A DNA stretch of 64,000 bases from Puccinellia tenuiflora (Eukaryota > Streptophyta > Magnoliopsida > Poales > Poaceae), in assembly GCA_012064385.1 (NCBI GenBank), contig QRDG01000026.1, positions 1-64,000 on the forward strand. Direction: 5' to 3'. Every line of letters begins with the position of its first letter. The stretch's first letter is position 1. Of the stretch, positions 43,626 to 55,008 are shown piece by piece. The notes under the pieces were generated by a model. That model was not told the origin of the DNA. It saw only the letters and a list, made by a program, of their open reading frames with translations, and made no database searches. The translations under genes and the position numbers were made by a program.

Positions 43626-45774
43626 ACAAAGAAAAACTGATAATCAGGCTGTAGACAAACCCGTTCCTTTTTCATTTTGCTTTGGCAAATACAAAACATG
43701 TACAGTAACAACCATTCTTAATTGGAACGTGCTAATTGAAGAACTTAATAACCTATCTTTATGCATCAAGGTAAACAAAAGAGAAGAGCAATGAAATAAT
43801 GAAACATTTGGCATTTGAAGCAATCTGCATGAGCAATACAAATTGCAATGAACAAAAATTCTGGTAGTGAACTCAGAATAGTATAGCAGCATCCATTTCT
43901 TATCCCAAGTAACAATGCATCATAATTCATACATGACCAATATTGCAGAACCGACATATAGTGGGATAAAAGCAGGTGAATATAAAGAGACAAATCCAAA
44001 CAATTCCTCATCTACAATCATTTTTTTTAATTCGATAGAAAAGTTGATCCCCATTAGAAGCAAACTGAGCATACACAAAATAGGATATCGAAACATGCAA
44101 CAGGAGTAGGACGTGCATATAACAGATCAATGCTTGGAAATGTAGTATTATACACAGTACGAGAAGCTGAAAAATAATTACAGAAGGCATGGATTTCACG
44201 TCCTACTTCTCACCTAAAATGAATAGGCTTCACCGATTTATTCTGCTACAATCATATAGACCTGTTGGTAAGCTAACAACACCAAGCAGAAAATTTAAAA
44301 AGCTATATATCATTGGCCAATCCCAATGTTTTCACATAGCCATTTGCTTCTCTATCCTGTCAAACAACGATCCCAAAAGATAACAATATTCAATCCAGGT
44401 TATACCAATATGTAGCCTAGCATCTTCTAAATTATTAGCAAGAGTATAAATGTTAAAAAGACATCACCCAGAATACATGGGACTTATCTGACGGAAAAGA
44501 GGATTTAGAGCATCAATAATCTGAACTGTTTTGACCAATATGTAATGTACTTAAGAACTTCAAACTTATGGATACTCAGCTATGAAATTAACAACAGCAG
44601 CACGTAAGATACCCATAGCAAATAGTGTTTGCAATTCTCATATTTAACTGCAACTCTAGTGCATCCCTTTTTACGCACACGCTCTTTCAGGTTCTAGCCA
44701 TATAGCTCGGTTTAGTAAATTTTAAGTGCAAATTTGGTTTGCATAAAAAAATGCAAATCCATTTCGAGAGCTGTGGCACCGCAAAGGGCAGCGCACAGAT
44801 CCATCGCTGCCACTTCCCTGCTTGGTTATTAACCTGAAATATATATTCCCCATACATACCACAGTAGCAAAATACAACATATATACTCTCCTCTGCAGTA
44901 TTTAGTTCTTCTACTAAAAACGTCAAACTAACATGTATAGGACAGCATGAGACCCCAACCCACGATTTACTGAATTAACTCAGCATTATGATTTCCCCTT
45001 GAATTCAAGAACCAAACCAACAATGCTCAATAAACCTCTCATCTCGTTGATCAGATCACGGATCACAAGGCTTATCAGACATGAATATGTCTAGAACCAA
45101 AATCAACCACAACTGGCAAAAGGGAACTTCACACAAACTTTGCAGAATGCGGATAGGCCAATAGACCGACTAACCTTTATTTTGTATCTGCTTTGCACCC
45201 TGAAAGTAGTGTCGCATGGTCAGTTAGCTCACCATCCTTGTACTTGCATCATCAACAAGACACATTAGAAATTATCCCTTTGTAAGGGAACTATCCCAGA
45301 AATACCTATAAAAAGAATATAATGATCTGTGTAACGTAAGAACAGCAGAGGGGCATCAAGACTTCACCTCAGGTAAGCAAACATAGAGGGAGATAGACTT
45401 GGGGCTTCAAGGCATCACCAAAGAGCAACGAACAGAACCATTGAGAGTGCAACCTGGAGCAAAACCAACATAGCCATGTGAACAATCAACACCAGAATGT
45501 AAACTACTTTAGTATGATGCAGCAAATGGTACAATTTTAAAACATATATAACCATCTAAAACATAGGAAACGAAGAATCGGTCATCAAGATCTGAGGGCA
45601 AAAAACATGGAAACGAAGAATCATTCTCTGAAGAGCAATCTTGGAATTTAACAAAGCATTCTCTCACAAATTTGTCCATGATGGTCATCAATCATGCTAG
45701 AGTGCAGGAATAGAACTATCCAATTGATCATGTTAATGCAAGAATTAACATATGGATAAGTGACTATGAAGCTC

Positions 45775-45965
45775 ACCAGGCAATGAAGTAAATCTTGCTT
45801 TTCTGCACATTCTCCCAGTAATAAAGTAAAGATCATAAAGGGCATATCAGTAGTCATTTTCAGGGAGAGAAGCTATGAAACCATCATAACTCTCACTTGT
45901 ATCCCCTGTCTTCTCCACCAAAAACTGCTTTTGCTTCTCCTCGGTTTTGAAGATAATATAAGCCT
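45775..45965 (-). pseudogene. Actin-depolymerizing factor exon, broken
   Basis: The minus-strand translation REAYIIFKTEEKQKQFLVEK and TGDTSESYDGFIASLPENDY matches the second exon of plant ADF/cofilin proteins, which sever actin filaments. An in-frame TGA stands where the family has Cys-Arg or similar. After it YALYDLYF is readable, and following a one-base loss the frame gives ENVQKSKIYFIAW, the end of the conserved exon, at a donor GTGAGC. The third ADF exon was not found downstream and the single-codon first exon is not identifiable. One stop and one frameshift make it a pseudogene or captured fragment. Confidence 0.65.
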
Positions 45966-46241
45966 CCCTAATATCAGGAGCAACATGTATGAGTAAAATC
46001 AAGGAAAACAAATATCTGTCACAAACGGCACATGCATGAACCAAGAAAAGCAGAACTATATAGGATCTAGACAGGAGTAAAGAAGATAAGGGCTGACCTG
46101 CACACCCAGGCTTTCATGCCTGGCGGGGCAAAAAGTGGAGGCCACCAGCACACCCGTGCATGCTCAAGGACAGTCGATTGGCGATGGCGATACCTGAGGC
46201 CAGGGTCGTCCACCGGTCTGCCGTCGGCAGGCAGCCGCCCT

Positions 46242-46328
46242 CGTCCACCAGCGGCCAATATCATCCAGCCGTCGTCGTCCACCAGCGGCCAAAATCATCC
46301 AGCCGTCGTCGTCCACCAGCGGCCAAAG
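46242..46328. repeat. 34-bp tandem repeat, 2.5 copies
   Basis: CGTCCACCAGCGGCCAAAAT-type units begin at 46242, 46276 and 46310 (partial). They lie within a GC-rich block whose minus strand has the look of a 5' UTR and first exon (AAAACCTAGATCGAGATCC near 46470-46490). Confidence 0.85.
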
Positions 46329-46329
46329 G

Positions 46330-47110
46330 AAGGACGTGAGGGAAGGAGGACGTCGGCGGGCGCGTCCGCCGCTGAGCGGGAGGAGAGGTGGCGGAGGGGA
46401 ATGAGGAAGGGCGAGGGTAGCTGCACGAGGAGAATCGAGGAAGAGGATGAGGGGGTGGGCATTTTTTCACCTGGATCTCGATCTAGGTTTTCACCCGATC
46501 GCTAGGCGCTCGGGCGAGCGCGTCCCTGGCCGCTGCAACCCCAGTTCATGGTCCTCCAAGCCGCCGCCCTCCTCCAGGACGCGCTCCTGCAGCGCCTCTG
46601 CCGACCTGACTCGCTCTTAGCACGGCGACGCCCACGACAAGCGGTGGCCGTGGCCGACCCAAGTCCTCCCGCTCGGGTCCTCCGCACCGCCGTCCAACTC
46701 GGGGTCCTCCGCGCCGCCGCCGTCCCCAACTCGGGGTCCTCCGCGCCACCGCCGTCCTCCAGGACAAGCTCCTGCAGCTTCGGCGACCCGCCACTGTGGC
46801 TGCCCGGTCGCCGCGCAGGGGGCCGAGCCCGTCGATGCGCCTCCTAGCCCCGCTGCTCCTTCTCCACGAGCTAATCCGGGGCGGAGCTGAGGTGAGGGCG
46901 TGGGACAGGAGCGAGAGGGAAGAGGCGGCTGAGAGGGAGGAGATTGGGGAGGAGAGACGAGTGGGGATTGGGTAGGGTTTCACCCCGGGCGGTTTTGTCT
47001 CGCTGCGGGCACGAGAAAAAGAGTGAGACGTGGACGAGGTGTGGTTTTGCTCGCTGATCTGTGGATCCCGGGCGCAGCGAGACCCACATGTCATCGAGCC
47101 ATCTAGCCAG
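46330..47110 (-). other. GC-rich blocks resembling two first exons on the minus strand
   Basis: Both 47110-46520 and 46500-46090 begin, on the minus strand, with sequence typical of plant 5' UTRs (AAACCCTACCCAATCCCC; AAAACCTAGATCGAGATCC). From about 46464 a 55-codon frame begins MPTPSSSSSILLVQLPSPFL, Ser/Leu/Arg-rich like an organelle transit peptide, and ends at a stop in the 34-bp repeats. No downstream exon can be joined with confidence. Direct repeats of CAACTCGGGGTCCTCCGCGC occur near 46696-46750. Confidence 0.3.
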
Positions 47111-47141
47111 CCCCAAAGTGAAGAAAAAAATTACGTAATGG

Positions 47142-47373
47142 ACGGCTGTGGTGAAAAGCGGACTGGAAAGAAACTACTATGCTGCCTTTGTCAGCCTATC
47201 GAACGGACCACGACGCAGTCGAAGGGGCAACCAGGGGCAAACGCCGGGTATCCCAGGACGGCTGTGGTGAAAAGCGGACTGGAAAGAAACTACTATGCTG
47301 CCTTTGTCAGCCTATCGAACGGACCACGACGCAGTCGAAGGGGCAACCAGGGGCAAACGCCGGGTATCCCAGG
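47142..47373 (+). repeat. Perfect 116-bp tandem duplication
   Basis: 47142-47257 and 47258-47373 appear identical over all 116 bases, each starting ACGGCTGTGGTGAAAAGCGG and ending GGGTATCCCAGG. The length is not a multiple of three, and the overlapping open frames on the plus strand have no domain. Confidence 0.95.
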
Positions 47374-47559
47374 AGCCTTTATAAGAGTAATACGTGCCAG
47401 TTGTCGAAAAAACTTCGATGTTCACATAGCATCAGCTCTAGAGTAGAGTGTAAATATGAAGTCATAAAATGCTAATCTAGTCCCTAGGACGCCTCAACTA
47501 AAGATCTGGACCATTGGTCTAATCCCATTTTGAAGGTATATGCAATAAATATAGGTTTT

Positions 47560-49475
47560 AAATTTTATTTTGATAAAGGGCTTTATTACTTAAAAGGTTT
47601 AAGTATTACATCCGGCCTCTGCATAGCAAGATACACACAGCCGACAAAGTAAACTGTAAATAAAATAGAAAACAAACACAGGCTAGTTACAAATCATAAG
47701 ATCATGCAATCCGCCTATGGTGGTGGTCCAATCCGAAGATCATGCTGCCATCCATGTTGGGTAAAAATGTCCCTCGCCGTAGTCTCCAATCGCGCTGACA
47801 CCTCCTCGTAAAAACGTCTCGAAACTCCACGCGTTGTAATATGGACCACGAACGGAGCAAACTTGTGCACCGGTATATTATCTGCAAAAGGGATACATTT
47901 TTATCATAAAAAACCTTGTCATTTCTACAAAGCCAAAGCGACCAAATAACGGCTATCGCTCCCACCCTAATAATCATTCTAAATTTGTCGTCAATTCCAT
48001 GTAACCAATTGCCGAAAATATTCGCAACCGATCTTGGAGGATACAAATTAGAAGCAAATTGGATTGTTGACCAAATAGAACGTGCGATCTTGCAATCGAA
48101 GAAAAGGTGATTTATCGTCTCATCGTGTAGACAGAAAGCACACTTTTTACTTCCCTTCCAATTACGCTTAACAAGGTTATCCTTGGTGAGAATAACTCCT
48201 CGACGAGCATACCATGAGAATATTTTTATTTTAATGGTATTTTCATCTTCCAAAGTTTCTCATTTTTACCAACTGGCATGTCGGATTGGATAAGCACTCT
48301 ATACATGGAATCCACTGAGAATTTACCGTTCTCACTAAGGTTCCAACGAAATATGTCTGACCCAGTTGAGAGTTGAACCATGGCCAAACGCCCTACGAGA
48401 GCGTTCCATGCCTCTAGTCTGGGTCCGACCAAGTCTCGCCTGAATGTCATAATTGGAGGAGATGACTGCATAACCTCAGCTACCGTATCACTCTTATCAG
48501 GAATAATGTTGTACAGAGCTGGATATTGGTCCCTTAGAGGAGAGTTTCCCAACCATTTATCCTCCCAGAACCTAATTTCCGACCCATCTCTTATAGCGAA
48601 TTTCCCAAAGCGGAAGAAAAGTTTCTTCGTCGCCATGAGGCCGGCCCAAAAGTGGGAGTCACCTGGTTTCCAGACCACTTGTGACAGAGCTTTTGACCCG
48701 ACTTACCCTTAAGGAGTGTTTGCCAAGTCCCCTCTTCCGAGAGTAGCTTAAAAAGCCATTTCCCTAGAAGGGCAGAGTTCTTGACCTGGAGATCATGGAT
48801 AACAAGGGCTCCTTGATCTTTAGGTCGACAAACAACATGCCAATTGATATTTCTTTTTCTCGTTATCCCCTTGCCAGAAGAATCTTGAACGGAAATAATC
48901 CAGTTTTTTCAAGACACCTCTGGGTAACTGGAAAAAAGATATCATATACAGTACCATATTACTTAGGACTGAATTTATGAGTACCAATCTCCCACCTAAG
49001 GATAGCAATTTTCCTCTCAAACTGGCCAATCTTGCCTCAAACCGCTCCTCAACATGTTTTCATTCGGCATTAGTCAGTCTCCTATAGTGGATAGGTATAC
49101 CAAGATACCTAATCGGAAACTGACATTGCTGACAACCGAATAGATCAGCATATTGAGTCGCACAATCCTGGGCTTTGCCGAAACAAAACAATTCGCTTTT
49201 ATGGAAATTTATTTTCAAACCTGATAATTGCTCGAATGCTGACAAAATCAGCTTCATGTTCTTTGCTTTCTCAAGGTCATGTTCCATAAATAGAATTGTG
49301 TCGTCCGCATATTGGAGGATAGATAGGCCGCGATCTACCAAATCTGGAGTGACACCCTCTATTTGTCCATCCAGCTTAGCTCGATCAATCATAACCGCTA
49401 ACATATCAGCCACTATATTAAATAGTATCGGCGATAATGGGTCTCCTTGCCTTAGACCTTTCTTTGTTTGGAAGT
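47560..49475 (-). pseudogene. 5'-truncated L1-type LINE, ORF2 C-terminal half
   Basis: The minus-strand translation contains TKKGLRQGDPLSP, then LQYADDTILF (the reverse transcriptase Y-A-D-D catalytic box), GLKINFHKSE and RYLGIPIHYRRL. Next come the linker W/F-rich region (GKLLSLGGRLVLINSVLSN) and VWKPGDSHFWAGLM, and finally a zinc-finger-like C-x2-C-x7-H-x4-C (CAFCLHDETINHLFFDC). The order is that of plant L1 ORF2. An in-frame TGA follows NAE (49060-49062), and a frameshift lies near 48840. The 5' half (endonuclease and early RT) is missing at 49475. The 3' end is near 47560 without an obvious poly-A tail. Confidence 0.85.
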
Positions 49476-49477
49476 AC

Positions 49478-49696
49478 CAATCACGTAAATTTTCAGCGTG
49501 TTCCGAGAAACTTCACAGAACAACTTTTCTGAAACAAAAAGACAGCAGAAAACAGGAACTGGCACTGGGCATCTTGTTAATAAGTTAGTTCCATAAATCA
49601 TGCCAAAATGACATTAAAACATTATGAAAACATGTGGCACTGATATAAAATCAAGCATGGAACATCAAAAATTATAGATATGTCGGAGATGTATCA
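49478..49696 (-). mobile_element. 219-bp family-A LTR fragment inside LINE boundary
   Basis: On the minus strand it starts TGATACATCTCCGACATATC at 49696 with the true LTR terminus. It follows the family-A LTR (compare 1960-2169) until 49478, where LINE reverse-transcriptase sequence begins abruptly. Confidence 0.8.
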
Positions 49697-49699
49697 TGT

Positions 49700-50498
49700 A
49701 TCTCTGATGAAATAGCTACTTGTGTATCTAAAAATGATTTTTCGAAAATAATCACAAGCAAACTATGAAGCAATTGTAGTTCAAATTTGACCCACTTCCC
49801 ACCGAATCGGCAGAAATTTGTCATTTTCATAACAGGTGGATGGAAAGTTTTTTAAACGAAACCATTTGGCCAATTGTACATTAAAAGTGGTCTAGTATTT
49901 TTTAAAATTGGTGTGGCTCAATGTTGCAACAACTATTTGGTAGGTGCTTCACAAAACAACCCAATTCTTACACTCAAAAATTCAAAAATGATATTTTCAT
50001 GTAAAGAAAATGAAAATCTCTTCGGCAAACTTTTTTCCATTACAATATGCACACTTATGCATAATACGAGGTTATTTTAACAAACTATATTATGAACGTG
50101 GCAATAACATTGATCATTTAGTTTGAAAGCCATGAATCTTCATACATGATAGCTCATTTGCGAGAAAAGTTTTTTAGGATATTTGTATTATTCCAAGTTT
50201 GTAATTTTTCTTGATACTATGTCACATAAAATAACACAACGCAAAAGTTTTTCGTTTATTTGATTTTTGTAATTTTTTTATGCCGATTTCAAAAGGCGGT
50301 CAAAATTGTCAGCATGACCGTTCATATCTAGGGATGGAATCTTAACAAACAGTTGGTGGATCTCTGATGAAATAGTTACTTTTGTACCTAAAAAATATTT
50401 TCGGAAAAAATCATGAGAAACTATGAAGCAGCTGTAGTTCAAATTTGACCCGCTTCCCGCTGAATCGGCAGAAATTTGTCATTTTCATAATAGATAGC
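49700..50498 (+). repeat. Pair of about 150-bp direct repeats
   Basis: 49701-49845 and 50350-50498 share ATCTCTGATGAAATAG, AACTATGAAGCA, GTAGTTCAAATTTGACCC and GAATCGGCAGAAATTTGTCA in order, with about ten percent difference. They flank about 500 bases of AT-rich sequence. Confidence 0.8.
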
Positions 50499-52369
50499 AG
50501 AATGCGTATAACTTGATAAACTTAAGTTGGTCTTCCTTCCATTCAAACAATTGTTCTTGTGAAATGTAGGGATAGCAGAATTTAGCATCTAGATTTATTT
50601 GTAGTCAATTAAATTACTACTCTTGATGATGAGTGTGTTTTTAATTTGATGATGATGAACCAATATAACCAGTGGCTAGTTTCTTAACTACCAACACTTG
50701 AACTTTATATTTAACTCATATATCTTATCTATTTGCTGATTTGTATTTTTGTATGCTACACACTAGATTAATTCCCTTGTTTGTTTCTTGCAATTACAAA
50801 TAGTGAATCCAAGTATGACACTTCATTCAGTTGCAATAATGAATCCAAAGAAACTAAACAGTTAAGTTACTCCAAATATGCCACAGGGAAAATATCTTAG
50901 CAACATCTTGATTCTAGCACTGCATTTCCAATGTGTGTGATTGTTCCAACATTTGTGATTTCTAAGAATTTCTGTTATTGTACTATATTCGATACTTAGC
51001 TATAAATTATTGTCTTGTTGTCGGTGTATATCTAGTTCTTGCTCTGTCCTTACCCTTTTTTTTTCTTCAACCTGACATACCAATGCTATTGAATTTGTCT
51101 GTCATGCCAATCAAACATACTAGCTGAATTTGGTCACTGATTTAACACATGTCATCTTGAAGGGTTGGGTTACTTTTGTTGACTTTGTATTCTTTATCTA
51201 TTGGCTAATCCATTCGTTGCAAGATTAATATTGAATTCCCCTTGAATATGGCATAAACTTATATGCTTCTCAGATTTTCAACAACTATGATTATGTAAAT
51301 GATCATAGAGGTAGTTGTGTAATTTCTTAGATTCTGACCACTCCATAATTAATCTCTTTGTTTCCTTGTTTGTTCTTGCTATGTACTTGAACATGCTAGG
51401 TTTTATTTGATCTTATTGACTGTTTCTGTGATATGCCCATCTGTTCCATCCTTCTTTCTAATACAGTTGATGCTTCTACTTTGGCTATTTGTTATTTGTT
51501 TTCTCTTTTAACCGTTCGTCTATGCATGTTTGTTCCAGATCATGAATCGCATTGGCAGGTGGTAGAGGTGAGATGAGAGGAGGAAGGCGACTGCAGCGCA
51601 CCAGCAGATCTGTTTGTTAACTTTTATTATCTTCCGTTCCTTATTGTTTTTGGTGTCTTAAATTGTTATCTGTTGCTGCTGCAGGTGCAATGTTGCCGAT
51701 GGCAACAGGTATACGATGGTGGCTGGCGTGGTGGACGACCCGGAATCCATGCGCTCACAAGTGTTCATGTCCATCGTTGCAATGGCAACACGTGTCTTTG
51801 TGTTCACTCTTTTACAAGATCTCCAGGCATATAAAATTTGAAGTGTGAAGCCATGAAGCCTACTTACCCAAGAGTTGTCTGTTCTGTTAGACCGTAATAG
51901 ACCTGCAAAATTGTAGCCATATCTAGGTTGTAATAGACTATCTATAGATTGTAGTACTCTAATTTAGTTTTATTTGATGAATACATTTGTTTTGTTCTGT
52001 TTGAAATATTGGTTATATATGTGATTCGAAAATGTGTGAAATGGAAACCTGACCAGTCCACTGGACCCACTTATGAGAATAATATGAGAATTTTAATTTC
52101 TGACATGTGGGACCATTGTTTGAGATTATGGCAACTGGGACCCATTTGACTGACTAGTGGGACCACCTACAAAATATAATGGTTGAACTAGAAAATCAAT
52201 TGATTGTAAAAAAGGCCACGAACCAAAAATAGAGAAGGTTGAAATGTTGGGTTTGGCCCATGTAGCTGACCAAAATTTGATAGGAAAAACTAATTTAAAT
52301 AAGTTGAATTGTTGGGCTTAGCCCATATGGACGGTTGAAGTGGACCGGGCTGATTCAGATCTATGACCT

Positions 52370-52620
52370 TCTAATTTTGTCACAATTTTATCACGTAGGA
52401 TCTAACATGGACCGGTCAGACAGCCAATGACCAAAATAATCGGTCATAGAATTATGACCCTCTGATTTGGTCATCAACGGTTATGACCAATCCACTAAAA
52501 ATGTCATTATGGATCGTTTAAGACGCTCAGTATGTAACCATCGGTTTTTGGTCATTGAAAGGTCATAAATGAAAAATAATGACCTTCTAGTGACCAAAAT
52601 AGAGGGTCATTAACGAACAT
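52370..52620. repeat. GGTCAT / ATGACC inverted short-repeat array
   Basis: Around fifteen occurrences of GGTCA or TGACC in about 250 bases, in both orientations, for example AATAATGACCTTCTAGTGAC and GAGGGTCATTAACG. This is typical of binding-site-rich subterminal regions of class II elements. Confidence 0.6.
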
Positions 52621-52671
52621 ATATGGTAACCATAAGGTAGGCCAGCACGAGATAGCTAGCTTCTTGCAGTG

Positions 52672-53440
52672 GAAGGGCGACGAGCGTGGCAGCAACTGCG
52701 CCACTATGCCACCTACACGCCGTGCGTCGCAAACCCTAGGTGGGTCTACCATGTCGCCACCAGATCTGGGTCCGCCTGGCTCGGATCTGGCGCCCCAGCC
52801 ACCACGGCTAGGGTAGTGCACTCGGCGTCACGACAGTGGTGAAAGATGTGGCGGCCGAAGCCCACCCAGCCTAGATCGGGCCCTCATTGGCCCAGATCAG
52901 GCCCTCCCTTGCCTCGTCGTGCCGGCCACAAGAGTGCACTCCACCGCCTTCCGTCGCCTCAGGCCACTCCTCACCGATGGCGGTAGAGGGGGAGAGCAGC
53001 TACGAGAGTTTGGGTCGGGGAAGGGAGAGGCACCCACTCGGTCGCCTGCGGGGGGACGACACGGATGAAGATTTTTTTTTCAGTCTCACCCAATGTTTTT
53101 CTACTAGGGTGAGGTTTTAGCCTACCGGGGGTTTTCATCTTCGATCTATTCCTACGTCAAAGACGTCCTACTATTTTCTTTCTTTTGTGCGGAGAGAGAA
53201 CCTAACGACTGACGTGAGTAGGTGACTTTAATTAAACCACTAGCTGGATATGACCGCTGGCGTAAAGAATTATTTGCTTTGCTTAACCCGTTGACGTTGC
53301 AAACTTTGACAACGTACGCCAACTTAACATCGAGAGTGGGCGGCTACGTAGATGTAAAATATACATGTAGAACCGTTCAAAAAAAATATACATGTAGAAT
53401 ACATGATGACAACGAAGCACGACAGAGAGATTATACACGG
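52672..53440. other. GC-rich spacer and GDSL gene upstream region
   Basis: 52672-53080 is GC-rich with no convincing gene (short Arg/Pro-rich ORFs on both strands). 53100-53440 is ordinary sequence leading to the promoter of the GDSL gene. Confidence 0.4.
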
Positions 53441-53448
53441 CATTCGCC

Positions 53449-53456
53449 ATTATATA
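53449..53456 (+). promoter_or_regulatory. TATA box of the GDSL gene
   Basis: ATTATATACTG lies about 40 bases upstream of the ATG at 53495, implying a 5' UTR of only about 10-20 bases. No other TATA-like site fits as well. Confidence 0.5.
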
Positions 53457-53494
53457 CTGTATTGATCTTTCATTCCTTCATCAATCCTGACACG

Positions 53495-55008
53495 ATGAAG
53501 CTGATCTTCATCCTCCCGGTTCTGCTTCTCGCGACCGTGAAACCCGCCATCTCGTCCCTCCGGCGCTATGATTCCATTTTCAGCTTCGGCGACTCCTTCG
53601 CCGACACCGGAAATAACATCGTGGTTTTCGCGGCGAACTCTTTCATGAACCCTGCCGCGCAGCCTCCCTACGGCATGACCTTCTTCGGCCACCCCACAGG
53701 CCGCAACTCCAATGGCCGCCTCATAATCGACTTCATTGGTACGTACTCTCAGGTCTTAGAACTTGGACTCTCCTGTTCATTGTAAAGTAAGGAATGTCCC
53801 GTCGTGATGTTTGCCCGTTCGGCCGGCGTGCAGCTGAGAAGCTCCAGCTGCCGTTCGTCCCACCGTTCCTATCTCACAACGGCAGCTTCCGCCAAGGCGC
53901 TAACTTTGCCGTCGCCGGCGCCACCGCTCTGGACAATGTTTTCTTCAAAGATATCCCGGGTGTAGGCCAGTTTGTTCTGAACACCAGCTCGAGCGTGCAG
54001 CTGCAGTGGTTCAAGTCCCTGAAGCCGTCTTTGTGCAGCCCTGCGCAAGGTACGCTGTATCAAGTAGCATAGTTTCAGGTGCCCCTAAATCAGAGCATAC
54101 AAGTGCCATGTTGCAGTGAATTTACACAGTGTGTTGCAGAGTGCCCGGGCTTCTTCCACAAGTCACTCTTTTTCGTTGGGGAATTCGGTTTCAACGATTA
54201 TAGCTTCGCTGTTTTCGGAAACACCATTCCACAACTCAGATCCATCGTCCCAGACGTGGTCAAAACCATCTCCTCGGCTATTGAGGTAACCTTTACGTTG
54301 CAACAATAATCATGCCCAGTTTATCAGTCTGATTCTGAACTCTGAACTTGCCCGAGTCTGTGAACCGAACAGGTACTCATCAAGCAGGGGGCGAAGAACA
54401 TCGTCGTTCCGGGGATCCCTCCACTGGGATGCACGCCGCCGAACTTGGTGTTTTTTCCTAGTGCCGACCCGGCGGGCTACGAGCCTCGCACCGGGTGCCT
54501 GAAAGATCTCAACGAGATAGCCGTGCACCATAACTTCTTGCTGCAGGAGTCCCTCGAGAACGTCCGAAGAAACAATCCCAGTGTCGCGGTCGTGTATGCC
54601 GATTTCTTCACCCCGGTCATCGAGATGGTGGAATCTCCTGACAAATTTGGTCAGTACTATTTCTCTTATGCACAAATTTGCTCGGTACTAATACTACACA
54701 AATTACCTGGTCATCGCTTGCTGTTTTGTATGCTCTATCAAAGGTTATAATTAAGGTCACATCTTTTCATCTCATAGAAAGTGGTTTTAACAATTGTAGG
54801 ACTAACACCGGATGTTCTGAGGTGTTGCTGCGGTGGAGGTGGGAAGTATAACTTCAACATGAGCGCCGGTTGTGGTATGCCTGGCGCGACGGTTTGCGAC
54901 GACCCCTCTGCATATTTGTTTTGGGATGGACACCTCACAGAGGAGGCCTACCGCTATATTGCCAAAGGCTGGTTGAACAACATAGACAATTTGGGATACA
55001 AGCAGTAA
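53495..55008 (+). CDS. GDSL-type esterase/lipase, five exons
   Basis: Exons 53495-53738, 53834-54049, 54140-54285, 54373-54649 and 54800-55008 all have GT-AG borders and phases that join to a 363-residue protein, the usual length of the plant SGNH/GDSL family. Residues 1-20 are a signal peptide (MKLIFILPVLLLATVKPAIS), so the enzyme is probably secreted to apoplast or vacuole. Block I is FSFGDSFADTGN (nucleophile Ser34). Block II has QGANFAVAGATAL (Gly near 103). Block III has GEFGFNDY (Asn172). Block V is FWDGHLTEEAY (Asp337, His339). All catalytic residues are present and no stop or shift interrupts it. GxPPLGCTP and the five-exon layout match the At1g28600/sinapine-esterase-like group. It hydrolyses ester bonds; the natural substrate cannot be inferred. 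This is the only clearly intact host gene here. Confidence 0.92.

Larger units (their letters stand above)
49697..52671. mobile_element. Possible CACTA-like element (3' end at 52671)
   Basis: The right edge reads TAGCTTCTTGCAGTG, the reverse complement of CACTGCAAGAAG, close to CACTA-type termini. Before it, 52370-52620 is a dense array of short GGTCAT / ATGACC units in both orientations, like CACTA subterminal repeats. The left end was not found, and a Mutator-like origin of the GGTCAT array is an alternative. The interior is AT-rich with no transposase; a degenerate exon-like GC-richer piece lies at 51540-51850. Confidence 0.35.

Noticed and set aside
46546..47094. 182-residue minus-strand open frame
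   Set aside because: Arg/Gly/Pro/Ser composition from a GC-rich UTR-like block. Competing frames are equally open and no domain or homolog pattern is visible.
53450..53692. 80-residue minus-strand frame over GDSL exon 1
   Set aside because: Antisense shadow of a verified coding exon.
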